Source of the DNA: Choristocarpus tenellus KU-1152
Taxonomy: Eukaryota > Phaeophyceae
Direction of reading: 5' to 3'
NCBI GenBank assembly: GCA_964200185.2
Contig: CAXNAD020000319.1
Coordinates: 1-21,885 of the forward strand
Length of the DNA: 21,885 nucleotides
Program-made: the position numbers and the translations under genes
The notes under the pieces: generated by a model
The model's database searches: none
Seen by the model: the letters and a program-made list of their open reading frames with translations, nothing else
What the model was told of the DNA's origin: nothing
Shown: in pieces, positions 10,101 to 18,902 of the stretch
How positions within the stretch are numbered: position 1 is the first letter of the stretch
Layout: each line of letters begins with the position of its first letter

Positions 10101-13100
10101 GACAAATGGCGGTCGCCTTCCTTCTTCTAGAAGCATTGGTCACGCGTCAAGTCTTTTTTCTTTTTGTCCTTTCAATTCTTGAGTGATTTGTTCATTGTTA
10201 TTTTGTAATATGTTGTTTTTCCAGTGTGTGTTTGTGTGTGTGTGTGTTTTTTTTTCATACTTATCACACTGGACAAAGAGCGTTTTCTGAAGGCAGAGTA
10301 GGTGGGAAAGATTATGGCTTTAGAAGAAGCAAATGTATTCAAAACCTTGCCCCTCACCCACTGCAGAACGGGGACTTTAGTTGCTATTGTCGCATACAGG
10401 GGTTGCACATTATGTGTCAAGTCAGTGGGCACTGTACAAGAATAGAGGTCCTTAATTTCCTTATCTGAACCTTCTGAAGCTCAACGTACATCAAGTACAT
10501 TTTTCGAAGTATGCCGAAGACTTTTTTTGCTTGCCCAATCACCCGTATTTCTTCGCAGAGCTCGTCTGCATTAGTTAAGGCAAGAATATATATTTTTTCA
10601 AAGCTCACTCAGAGGAGGCGTTTTCACTTGCTGAGAGCCGTACAGGTTGTTTGATCGCAATGTTTACTATTTGCATAGATGTGAAACTATCACTTTTGAC
10701 CACTTTCTGAGTACTTTTTTCTAACAAAGACATGTGATTCTGTGGGGCCTGATGCGCTCTTTATCACACCTGTTTCATCCCTTGTAGCACCTTGTCTCGC
10801 TTGCTGGGTTCACAATCCAATCTCAGGTGTCTGTTTGTAGCCTGTCATTTTATTGCACATGGTGATTTGACTTGCCGGGTTTGTTTGAAAGCCTGTTGGT
10901 GTGTATCTTACTTGGAATTGGTACCATGTCTTACTTGCTGGGGTGTGCAGTTCTCGAGAGTCTCCTGACAGTCTGTTGGTAGCACATCTTGCTCACCAGA
11001 TGTGCTAGAGAGAGGGTAGAGAGTTTTGTGAGGTTCTGTCGATACATGCTTCATAATCTGTAAATATTGCTTCAACATGTGCTTTCCTAATGTACTCTGT
11101 GATCTCATGAAAGTCTGATGGTATTTGTTGGGGTTTTTTTTTTCATGATCTATTGGTACTTCTTCAATGAATTCTAGCTTGCATGTACTCTGGAGTATAG
11201 TGACAGTCTGTTGGTATTTGTTGCATCACCTGTTGATATTACGGTACTACTTAGCACGTACTCACTAGTTGTACGATCTGAAGTGTCACAAATGTCTGTT
11301 GGTATGTGTGGATCACCTGTCTGTAGTTTTCGAAAACATTGCTGGGTGTGCTTGAGAGTCTTCCGGTGTAATGTTGGTATGTTTGACCTGTTGGTGGTGT
11401 AGTGGCCCAATTCGACTGCCAGTTGCAGGTATGGACTACTTGATGTTCTCGACAATGAATAAATCTCAGTGAAAGAGACATTTCATGCTTCATTGCATCA
11501 AAGCCTAATTCTGTGTACACACTTGTCTATGAGTATCACTGATCCAACAAAGACATAGTTCTGCCACAATCCTCCCTCCCCCCCCCTTTCCCCCCCTCTT
11601 CATTACTCATCTTTTTACTATTCGGTTATTTTGTNNNNNNNNNNCCCCGTCTCCCCCCCTCATCAATGCTACTGTTGATACAATTGGGATAGTTGGGATA
11701 ATCCGGGCAGTTGTAACTGTCATCAGAACAAGTACTCACGAAACATACAAACTATATCCAATACGCACGAGCAGACCAATAACCGACCAAGAACTCAACA
11801 CTTCTCTCTCAACGCAGTCATGACTCTTCTTAAAATTATTTTGAGGGGAAGTCACTACGCCTGACAAGGTCAAGAATGCCAGCACGAAACAAAACAAATG
11901 AACCAAATGGTTTACAGTGGTAGTTGTCGTCAGTATCAGTTCATCTCTGTGTCGTTTGTCTTGCCCTTACCCCTCCGGATAAACCCAAACATCCATGTCC
12001 CCCACGTAACTGTTCCCAGTTGATGACTTTGTCGGTTCCTGGGGTTTTGACTTTGCCTATGGTACGTGTGCTCGTGCGTGTGTGCATTTATTTATTTTCT
12101 TTTCCAGGAAATAGCCAAGAAGGAGCAGTTGTTGGCAACTGAAAAGCGCTCGTACATGCAGCAGTGGCTGAAGCGAGTCTTTGTGGGCCAGGCGATCTTC
12201 ACCACCATTTTGGGGGGATTCATGGCAAGTGCCCAACTGCGACAGGAAGAAGAGTAAGAAGCTGAAACAAATGACCACCCACGCCTTTTGGGTGGGTTAT
12301 CACCGTTAGGGGCTTGGGATGGGGCTTGGGTTGGGGAAGGGCATTCGCAGAGATGCTGTTGTTGAGGGGGTTTTTGTGCTTGATGCCTATGCCTAACCCA
12401 GTAGTGTATCTGGTGATGACGATGGTATTGGGACTTCAAAAGGGAAAAGTGTGTATGCATGTGGGTGAGATGATTGTGAGTGACAGCGATGCCTTTTTAA
12501 CGGATTGGGAAAGGGCGGCGAGATGTGGTTTGTGAAGAGATTTGTGTTTGGATGGGGGTGCACTCTCTTAAAAAAAAGAAGGAAGCAATTACTGCAGTCG
12601 AGAATAGCACGTAGCACTAGGGTTAGGGTTAGTCATAGATTCGAACGCGAGTTTTTGCATTAATTATTTATTCAAAAACGTTCTCTTTTACCATACCCCC
12701 CACAAGCGCCATGCCATGCGCACCGGATTGAGGAGAACATCCGGGGAACTGTCATGAAAACAACAACCCTCACACCACAGACAGAACACGGATTGTATGC
12801 CATGCAAGGGGTATGGTGTCCACCCTGCTGAACGTCCCCACCTGCCCTCTACATGTCTGCAATTCTGACTTTCCATTTGCCGCATCAGGTCTACGATGCT
12901 CTTCCCTTTTTCTCAGACCTGGATATTTCCATACGGGTGCTGGGGTTTTGGCTCATATGGCTCTTCACGGTGCCCTCCCTAAGAGCCCGCAAGCCGGGGG
13001 GAGAGGAGAAGGAGGCGCTCAACATCGCCTTCCTGGCAACCCCCGTGACAAATCTGGCAGCACCCTTTTTCACAAAGGTTGGCATCTCTCTGCGTGCCAG

Positions 13101-14743
13101 TCCCAAGCGATCCCCCACTATATTTTTTTTCTCTCTCATCTGGTCCCAAAATTTTCCAAGGAAATGCTTCCGATTGCTTCTCTGCATGTTGGTCTGAAGT
13201 GGGCCACAGGAGGTTTACTCTTGTGTTGCCTTGGGTTCTCATTCTCATCATTGATTCCTGGGGATCACCTCCCCCCCCCCCCTTTGCCAAAGGTTGGCCC
13301 GCTTAGGGGTTCACCTATAGGTTATCGCCCGCCTCCTTACAAAGAAAACTCTCCTTCAGAATTTATTCAAACTCGGTTAGTTAATTGATCCCACTTATAT
13401 GATACAACTTTTCAAGTGGCACTACATTCCTCCCACTTTGAGATGCTTAAGTGTGTTCTTCTCCCCCCCCCCTCTCACCTTTCAGGATCCTGTCTTGATC
13501 TATTGGGCAAACATCGCAGTGCTTGCTCTCAGCTACGGTTATGGCTTCACCGTGGGCAGCCCGGGGGTTGGAGGAGAGCTTTCCTCGGACAAGGACAAGA
13601 ATCGCCCTCAGTGGCTAAAGTTCCTGTATAAGGTCTGTATTGTAGCTCTGGTCATAGGGACTACTATGGGACAAGCAACATTTTTCTTTTTTACTTATTA
13701 AATGAGGGAATGCTTAGACCTTGGTTGACTGTGCCATGTGAGATGTATCAGTAGTTAGGTGGTATGCCAACACTAAGGAGGTAGAGTACCTTGTATCTGG
13801 TTGGATCGTTGTTATGATCCGAAATTTTGGTATGAAATCGCCTTTTCAACTTTTTTTTTCTATTCATTGAATTTTCTTTATATTTCTATTTTTGCGTAAC
13901 TGTCAGGGGTTTTTTTTCCCCCTATTCTATTGATGAGTAAATAAGGATGCCACAGATCTACCGAGTTGGTACACCTGTGTGGTCTTCTATTCTGGTGAAG
14001 AGGCACCACCAAGGATGTTAATAGGATCAGGGTGTCTTGCCTTTTGGAATATGTGTTTTACTTTATCATGTTGGAATTGCTGGTCAGCATCGAGGAATGT
14101 CCATCAATAGAATTGAGGCAGTCACCTGTATGTTTGTCCTCGTATCTATCACCATTCATGAATCAATCAGAACTGAGGACAGCCGAGAATGTATTCTCAG
14201 TGCTGAGTAGTAGGTAAACTATATCCTTTGAGCTCAATGTGTTACAAGGGGCCACCTCATTGGTGAATGCAATGTTGCTATTCATAAGATGTAAGATGTT
14301 CCTTGCTGCCTCAACTGTAGCATGACTTGTAAACGTCTCAGCATTCTGCTGGTCAAGACACCTGCCAACCCCACTGACCCCCCCACCCCACCCCCACATG
14401 GTTAATGCACGATTGATCCATTTTTTGTATTTCATCCCTGTGATGCTTGTATTGCCTGAACGGTGCCAACATTGAGGGTTAGGGTTAGGGGAGTTCTGAA
14501 GTGAATGTATAGTGTTGTCTCATGGCTGCAAACCACTTGGCACAATAGGCGACAACTAGACCGATGGAATATGAAGACCTCTTTTTTCAACCTTGGCAGG
14601 CAGTGGACTTTGGCTCAGGTCAAGAGAGAGGCTTCCGTGGGCGTATAGCAGACAAAACGATCAAAGAGGTGGGGGAGGAAGGGGAGGTAGAGGAGGAGAG
14701 GGAGGGGGAGGGGGAGGAGCAGGTAGAGGTGGACAGAAAGTAA
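6990..14743 (+). CDS. Seven-exon gene for a four-helix membrane protein, probably plastid-targeted
   Basis: Exons: 6990-7159, 7479-7556, 8441-8527, 12108-12224, 12889-13077, 13486-13632, 14600-14743 (stop TAA). All joins are phase 0, giving about 309 residues; the first exon, supplying the start, is not located. Residues 1-45 are Ser/Ala/Gly-rich and begin ADGFVS, resembling the Phe at the start of transit peptides in heterokont, haptophyte and cryptophyte plastids. EMTDEEFAQDQ (46-56) begins the mature-looking part. Residues 57-130 form a charged helical region (EVQEETGVELEQLINPFK, then NLERDLVKLRAALEDG and EIAKKEQLLATEKRSYM). Hydrophobic segments lie at about 135-150, 166-180, 193-211 and 216-234, with PSLRARKP and KEALNIAF between helices two and three. 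FLYK joins AVDFGSGQERG, followed by a Glu-rich tail. I cannot name the family with certainty. A chloroplast membrane protein such as the RPH1 (resistance to Phytophthora 1) type is a guess from general layout only. Gene structure is far more certain than function. Confidence 0.85.
7160..7478 (+). other. Intron 1 (visible), 319 bp
   Basis: It starts GTATAA and ends TCGTGTAG. It joins phase 0 to phase 0, with DEEFAQDQ followed by ALIARVAMEVQEE. The pyrimidine tract before the acceptor is weak. No other feature was seen inside. Confidence 0.75.
7739..8060 (+). repeat. Degenerate CCCTAA-like stretch
   Basis: Words such as CTAACCCTGGCACTAACC, AACCAACCCTGGCC and CCTAGCCCCAACGACC recur on the plus strand across intron 2, on both sides of the TTAGGG block. 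They look like diverged telomere-type repeats in the orientation opposite to that block. The boundaries are approximate. Confidence 0.4.
7919..7944 (+). repeat. Telomere-like (TTAGGG)n block in intron 2
   Basis: Four consecutive GGTTAG units run in a perfect tract. They lie inside a gene intron, so this is an interstitial repeat and not a chromosome end. Confidence 0.95.
8397..8422 (+). repeat. (ATGG)n microsatellite beside a splice acceptor
   Basis: About six GGAT/ATGG units form a perfect tract that ends 19 bases before the acceptor AG at 8439-8440. It occupies the place where a branch point or polypyrimidine tract would normally lie. Confidence 0.9.
8441..8527 (+). other. Exon 3: charged coiled-coil-like segment
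   Basis: It encodes 29 residues including NLERDLVKLRAALEDG and ARREEIEA. The donor is GCG|GTATAC. Joining it to the exon at 12108 continues the helical pattern without a break (REEIEA then EIAKKEQ), which is the main reason for treating the two distant regions as one gene. Confidence 0.8.
9666..9713. repeat. (CA)n microsatellite in intron 3
   Basis: A mostly perfect CACACA tract with a few CACG and CATG interruptions. Confidence 0.9.
10223..10254. repeat. (GT)n tract followed by poly-T in intron 3
   Basis: GTGTGTGTTTGTGTGTGTGTGTG is followed by nine T. It is a simple intronic repeat. Confidence 0.85.
10887..11400 (+). repeat. Degenerate repeat array around GTCTGTTGGTAT
   Basis: The motif RTCTGTTGGTAT and close variants recur at about 10891, 10971, 11112, 11149, 11205, 11293 and 11368-11395. 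They are often accompanied by CTTGCTGGG and CACCTGT words. Spacing is irregular, roughly 40 to 140 bp, and copies are strongly diverged. It looks like an old minisatellite. Confidence 0.45.
11635..11644. other. Assembly gap (10 N)
   Basis: Ten undetermined bases lie between C-rich stretches (11570-11600 and 11645-11660). The real gap size is unknown; such tracts are common places for assemblies to break. Confidence 0.99.
12108..12224 (+). other. Exon 4: end of coiled coil and first membrane segment
   Basis: It encodes 39 residues from EIAKKEQLL to TTILGGFM. The acceptor is TTTTCCAG. The exon is followed by GCAAGT, so it ends on ATG at 12222-12224 if the GC donor is used. That makes GGFM join VYDALPFF in phase. 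Confidence 0.75.
12225..12888 (+). other. Intron 4, 664 bp, probable GC-AG intron
   Basis: It begins GCAAGT, the typical rare-donor form, and ends GCCGCATCAG. The competing GT donor at 12254 (AGA|GTAAGA) would leave two bases and break the frame of the next exon, whose only usable acceptor starts in phase 0. The intron also contains an interstitial TTAGGG pair at 12619-12632. Confidence 0.6.
12619..12632 (+). repeat. Short TTAGGG block
   Basis: Two and a fraction GGTTAG units in intron 4, in the same orientation as the other copies. Confidence 0.8.
12889..13077 (+). other. Exon 5: membrane segments two and three
   Basis: It encodes 63 residues with ISIRVLGFWLIWLFTVPSLR and EALNIAFLATPVTNLAAPFF. 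The donor is AAG|GTTGGC. The order of helix, basic turn and helix suggests a polytopic membrane protein. Confidence 0.85.
13078..13485 (+). other. Intron 5, 408 bp
   Basis: GTTGGC to CACCTTTCAG, phase 0. Two long C runs (about 13268-13281 and 13463-13472) lie inside; the second forms part of the tract before the acceptor. Confidence 0.8.
13486..13632 (+). other. Exon 6: fourth membrane segment
   Basis: It encodes 49 residues starting DPVLIYWANIAVLALSYGYG and ending PQWLKFLYK. The donor is AAG|GTCTGT. A Gly/Ser/Pro loop (GSPGVGGELSSDKDKN) separates the helix from the C-terminal helix-like end. Confidence 0.85.
13633..14599 (+). other. Intron 6, 967 bp
   Basis: GTCTGT to ACCTTGGCAG, phase 0. 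It includes a TTAGGG pair at 14474-14490 and a C-rich run near 14375-14398. The first 22 codons are open and hydrophobic but then stop, and the exon at 14600 continues the conserved-looking sequence. Confidence 0.75.
14474..14490 (+). repeat. Short TTAGGG block
   Basis: GAGGGTTAGGGTTAGGGG in intron 6, in the same orientation as the others. Confidence 0.85.
14600..14743 (+). other. Last exon: QERG motif and Glu-rich tail
   Basis: It encodes 47 residues and the stop TAA at 14741-14743. It starts AVDFGSGQERGFRGR and ends in a Glu/Gly/Val-rich tail encoded by a nearly all-purine tract from about 14663. The phase 0 junction FLYK to AVDFGSG and an excellent acceptor (TTTTTTCAACCTTGGCAG) support it. 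Confidence 0.8.
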
Positions 14744-17490
14744 TGCATGTTAAAGACAATATCAGTAGTCATTTCTCTTGATCTTTTTGTTGTTATTGTG
14801 AGGGGCCTTGTTAATTGGGGGTCATTTGAGGCCACAGGGAAAAGCTAACAATAATCGATTGAATGAGAAGCTATTTCTGTGAAAATGTGAGAGCAAAATC
14901 TATGTGGGGTCAGCCCACTAATCTGAAGGTCGGCCTCTTTTATTAGTGAGCACTATATTTTTTGTGGGATTAATTGATGCATCGTTTTTTCTCCAGACCA
15001 TTGTCAATGATCTTCTCTCAATAATAGGTCTGTCTCAGGAGACACACTGTCTGCCAAATAACAAAACGGCCAGGGACCCAAGCCAAATAGACTCAAATGC
15101 CAGTTATGTCTGTCAAGCACCATACTGGGGTGCCGCTATCAATAGACATGCAAGGTTGTGAGCAGACATGGTGAAACATATTACAAGTAGATGCTAAAGA
15201 CTATTTGACACCTGCTGGAGCTCACACGATATGCTATGCGTTCTCCTGCTGTCTACTGGCCTCTCTTGCATACGTGGTTTTGCCACATCAGTAAACTGTT
15301 GGTTGAAAGGAACCCCTGCCATCGCGTAGGGAACCTATGATGGGGGAGTTGCATTAGGAGAATGGGAGGCTTGGGCTTGTTTTTTCTATAGATTTTGAAA
15401 TGAAGACTGGAAGTTCTTGGCATAGTAGAAGTTTGAGGTGACTGCTCAATGACCTTACTTACCAATGGTCATTTGGACGTGAGAATGGGTGGAAGACCAG
15501 GTAGGTACGGTTGCCTGTGTGTTTCGATGGAAACAGATTGTACTTTGAGTAGTTGACATATTGCTTGACAAATCCAGGATCTTCAATGGTGACGAATACC
15601 TTGGTAAGACTTTGGTCTTTTCACAGTTAAAGGAAAATATCTATTGTCAGCCTATACCACAAATGCTACTGTTGTATTTTCGGAACCTAGAGAATACCAT
15701 TGGAGACATTTGAAAACTGTGCTTACCACCAGAATATCCTGACAATACCATGGCATTGCTTTCCGTCCTACTGTACCATAGCGTGCAGGCGTGTTATAGT
15801 ACCATAACCGCACAGTCCAGCTGTACAGAAGCTGTAAGGATACAAACACGGCAACTACTCTTACACTCTTGCTTTATGCAACACCTGTGTTCTGCCAAGG
15901 AATATATTGTAGGTCCCTACTATCAAAACTGTCTTTAACATAGTAGTAGGTGAATATTTGATCTTCCCTATGACACTGGTATGAAGGCGCTACTAGAAAA
16001 ACATGGATGATGCCTACTCAAATACTGCTGAGCGTAAAAATATGTCTGGAGTAATATTTTTGTTTTGAGTGAGTTATGTATGTATGACGATCATCCCTTT
16101 GTCATGAGGATCTTGAAGCTCATGTGTGCAGAAGGCCTGAGTGCTGATGGAGTACAAGCAAAAGAGACTGGTTCATTTGTGGTGGAAGGATCTCTCCTCA
16201 CAGTGATGGAGCCTCAGAGGAGCCAAGCAATTACTAGCATGCATCTAATGCTTGTTCTGTTGTGTTGATTTCTGAAATGGATACAACCTTGGGGAGTTGT
16301 AGTCAGAGCGGAGCTGTTCGCCAAGTTCACAGCTAACTACCATTAGAGCGCTTAGCTCTCCTGAAGGAAAGCGCAGGAAGGGATTTCCACGGTCTGGCAA
16401 TACTTTGTTTTGTCACTCCAGATGGGAAGTGCAATGCACAATGTGTTGTTCAAGTAGCGGGTAAGAACAGTATGCGGAAGGAATGCAGACACACATACAC
16501 CTATTCTTGAAAAAATCACAGTGCTAGCCAACTGGATCACTGCAGTGGCAACATCCGCCTGAGCACAGGACAACATTTCCAGTCAACTGGTCGTCCATGA
16601 TAACCAATTTTACTGAGGCTGTAGGTGTTGGTGAGTAAGTTGTTGGTTGGGTCAAATTACGAAAGACCTATATAGGTACCTCTGCCCAGAGTGTCTCATA
16701 GAATATCGTGTATGTTGAATTTGAGCAGACTGAGTCCTTTCTATTGGTCCCACTTGGTGAGTCCTACTTTGTCACACTTATCATACCCTATTGAGCTAAT
16801 TGTCTTCTCCCATAACTACAATTGTCCAGATGACAGTCACTGTCCCGCCACCAAAACACTGGAGCGTTTTCCTCTTTTGTTATCACTTACTGCTACGAGA
16901 AGTAAGAGAAACAACTGGCTTGGGTTTTTTGTTGCTTGCTATGCCATATCCCTTAATTCTCCTTGCATATGGCCTGACAAACGGTACAGGCTTTTCGTTG
17001 GCAGTTTTAGTGGTTTGTTTGTGCCCAGCCCATTTATCATGACACATTCAATCCCATATTGCAATCGATGTATGACGATGCAAGGTCAGTATTTCCAAGT
17101 TGCCCTGAAGAATCAGCGGGAATCGTGCCTTAAGCTGGGAGAACTCTTACGTACCTATGCAACTGGACCTCACAATGTGCCATAACAAAGATTATGTCAC
17201 TTCAACGTATCCTACATTACAGAGGACTGGAGTGGTATGCATCACAATGTGCTGGGAACGTTTCTGATGCCTGGTAAGTACAGAGAGTAGGAGCTTGGGT
17301 TGATGGAGAAGGTGAGGTTGTGGCGACTTTTTGAGGTTGCAGTAAGTTTTTTTTCGCCTTTTAGCTTCCCCTTCCTTACAATTTAGGAAGATTTGTACTC
17401 AATTTGTACTCAATGCACCTCATGTCATTGTCTGCCTTACTCTACCACGGTACTATCTTTGGGCGGGTATATAGTGGTAAAAGTAGCTCA
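14744..17490. other. No recognised gene
   Basis: This holds the 3' flank of the membrane-protein gene and about 2.7 kb in which I recognise nothing. Open frames at 16691-17185 (164 codons, plus) and 16352-16576 (minus) have unfamiliar translations. No clear polyadenylation element could be assigned after 14743. Confidence 0.45.
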
Positions 17491-17496
17491 TCCGTC

Positions 17497-17648
17497 TCTA
17501 ATACCATATCTAGCTCGCCACCAACTTTAACTAATCCCTGTTCAATTCTTCCCATAACAACCATTCCTCGTCCAGAAATGTCATTTTCAATCGGCATTAA
17601 TAAAGTTTTGCCAGTTTCACATTTAGGTTGTGGAATTATAAATCAATG
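17497..17648 (-). pseudogene. EF-Tu (tuf) domain II fragment, organelle-like
   Basis: Read on the minus strand, the frame gives [20 protein letters not shown] followed by [15 protein letters not shown] and [11 protein letters not shown]. This matches the start of EF-Tu domain II (usual form: Pro-x-Pro...Thr-Asp-Lys-Pro-Phe-Leu-Met-Pro-Ile-Glu-Asp...Gly-Arg-Gly-Thr-Val-x-Thr-Gly-Arg-Ile-Glu), the translation elongation factor that delivers aminoacyl-tRNA. About two residues (Val-Phe) are missing in the loop before SGRG, and Thr is replaced by Met at two conserved positions. In-frame stops lie just upstream, and similarity is lost after about 50 residues, so it is a fragment. Codons are AT-ending, unlike the membrane-protein gene. 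Plastid tufA origin is favoured because plastids of the red lineage encode it; a mitochondrial-type nuclear tuf exon is the alternative. The 216-codon plus-strand frame over it (17404-18054) is a shadow. Confidence 0.75.
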
Positions 17649-18013
17649 GCCTTATGAATCGTGTGATTTCGTGGTGATGCGGTTCACTCAGGCAAGGGTG
17701 GTGAAGAGAATCACAGGGCAAGATGGACCAGACAGACCAAGACGAACCGTGACTGAGAGGACAAGGTTAGGGTTGGACAAGTTCAAGACTGCAAGGGATT
17801 TGCAGGAAAGTGTGGAGACTGACAGACTGAGGATCTGTGAGAGAGGATCATCAGAAATGTCAAGACATGAGAACAAAGTGAACCTTTCATGCTTGACAAC
17901 TCTGAATAAAGAGCAGTCCAATATCTGTGGAACTTGTCTCTTGAAGTGGTTCCATGGGTTCGTTGTCACCGAAGATCCTCCAGTGGAATCAGGGATTCTT
18001 GACAAGGAATGTC
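17649..18013. other. No recognised gene
   Basis: The plus strand stays open to 18054, but the translation (containing RITGQDGPDRPRRTVTE) is unfamiliar and lies in the same frame as the antisense of the EF-Tu fragment. I do not assign a function. Confidence 0.4.
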
Positions 18014-18085
18014 AATCGGTAAATGGTATATGGCGTACGGCAATAATGGTATAAAAAGAGACAAACCTGCTTTCCACATCACCCC
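18014..18085 (+). repeat. Dispersed repeat copy B (pair with 1-70)
   Basis: Same orientation as copy A, sharing the TACGGCAATAAYGGTATAA core and the CTGCTTTCCACA block, then diverging after a C run. No associated transposase is seen beside this copy. Confidence 0.6.
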
Positions 18086-18096
18086 CCTTTCTGATC

Positions 18097-18129
18097 GACC
18101 TTGAAGCCATGTAAACATGATTCAAGGTC
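18097..18129. repeat. Inverted repeat, 9-bp arms with inner CATG pair
   Basis: GACCTTGAA (18097-18105) and TTCAAGGTC (18121-18129) are perfect reverse complements. Inside them CATG at 18108 and CATG at 18116 also pair across a TAAA loop. It could form a hairpin in RNA or be a binding site; nothing nearby decides. Confidence 0.7.
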
Positions 18130-18900
18130 AACCAAGAAGTGAGCTTTGGGAGCAAAATGGGAGACATGTACGACTGTTAGTATACTATTGTGCCATTTTA
18201 ATACACAACTCCATTAATACGAAATGAAGCGTAATAGATCAACGAGGCACACAATGAATATCTGATCAGGATCACATTAGCCTAAGGTTGATGGTATGTG
18301 GTCAGCATACCAATCAAGGTTACGAGGTCTGAGAGTATGGGATCAGCATATCAGTCACCCTAAAGACAAGGCTAAAGGTATATGTGGCCAGCATGTAGGG
18401 TCTCTATTATCTTGTAAAAAAAACGGAGGATACTAAAAATAGGGATACGAGGAGCAAACGCTATATGGTGTCAATGAACAGTTTGATTACCGTTTGTGAT
18501 TTGACATTGCAATTATGAGTGTTATACGACGATTTTGATGACCACTCCAATTCGTGAAAATAACATCGCGTGTTACATGATCAATATCAACACGGCGGAA
18601 TACGATGTTAAACGTGTGCACCCACTCTCCTTCCTCAAATTCTGACAACAATTGGAATATTGCTCACTATGACTACAAGATTCCAAGTGGATAACTTGGA
18701 CATACGATGTTGGTGACTCAACTCTCCTATTACGATACAAAGTGAATGTACGGTCATTACATCATGTCGGGGGGATCATGCCACTCGAAAAATAAGAAAA
18801 TATTTATAACATGTATGGCTCACCTGAAGTCTCCATCTCTTACCTAGTGATAGAGTTGAACCTTTGTTTATTAATGGGGTTAGTCATTTCATTATGAAAG
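18130..18900. other. No recognised gene; one triplicated motif
   Basis: AT-rich sequence without long open frames. The only structure seen is a motif repeated three times at 18292-18398. Confidence 0.5.
18292..18398 (+). repeat. Three diverged copies of a palindromic GTATGTGGTCAGCATAC motif
   Basis: Related cores at about 18292-18315, 18333-18354 and 18376-18398 share TATG-KG-TCAGCAT. The first has partly palindromic ends (GGTATG...CATACC). Centres are about 42 bp apart. Confidence 0.5.
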
Positions 18901-18902
18901 CC

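Larger units (their letters stand above)
8528..12107 (+). other. Intron 3, about 3.6 kb, repeat-rich, with an assembly gap
   Basis: It starts GTATAC and ends TTTTCTTTTCCAG. It holds CA and GT microsatellites, a degenerate array around GTCTGTTGGTAT (about 10887-11400), C-rich tracts and ten Ns. Open frames inside (for example 9170-9406 and 9553-9876 plus, 9873-10136 minus) show no recognisable motif. Because of the gap, its true length is uncertain and a small exon could be hidden, although the flanking protein reads continuously. Confidence 0.7.

Noticed and set aside
12020-12061. A 42-nt exon (acceptor TTCCCAG, donor ATG|GTACGT) just before exon 4
   Set aside because: It is in phase, but its insertion would break the continuous helical pattern REEIEA to EIAKKEQ and would require a 46-nt intron. 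Direct joining of 8527 to 12108 is simpler.
12225-12256. Extension of exon 4 to the GT donor at 12254
   Set aside because: It leaves two bases and does not fit the phase 0 acceptor at 12888. In-frame stops upstream of 12832 and the lack of other AGs exclude another acceptor.
13633-13701. Read-through of exon 6 into intron 6, adding a hydrophobic 22-residue end
   Set aside because: The frame stops at once, while the exon at 14600 has a strong acceptor, correct phase and a plausible continuation with its own stop codon.
16691-17185. 164-codon plus-strand frame as a gene
   Set aside because: The translation is rich in Ser, Leu, Cys and His with no motif, and another frame is also open across it, as is common in this pyrimidine-rich DNA.
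17404-18054. A 216-codon plus-strand open frame, the longest in the window
   Set aside because: Its first part is the antisense of the EF-Tu fragment and the rest has no recognisable motif. The length alone is not evidence.
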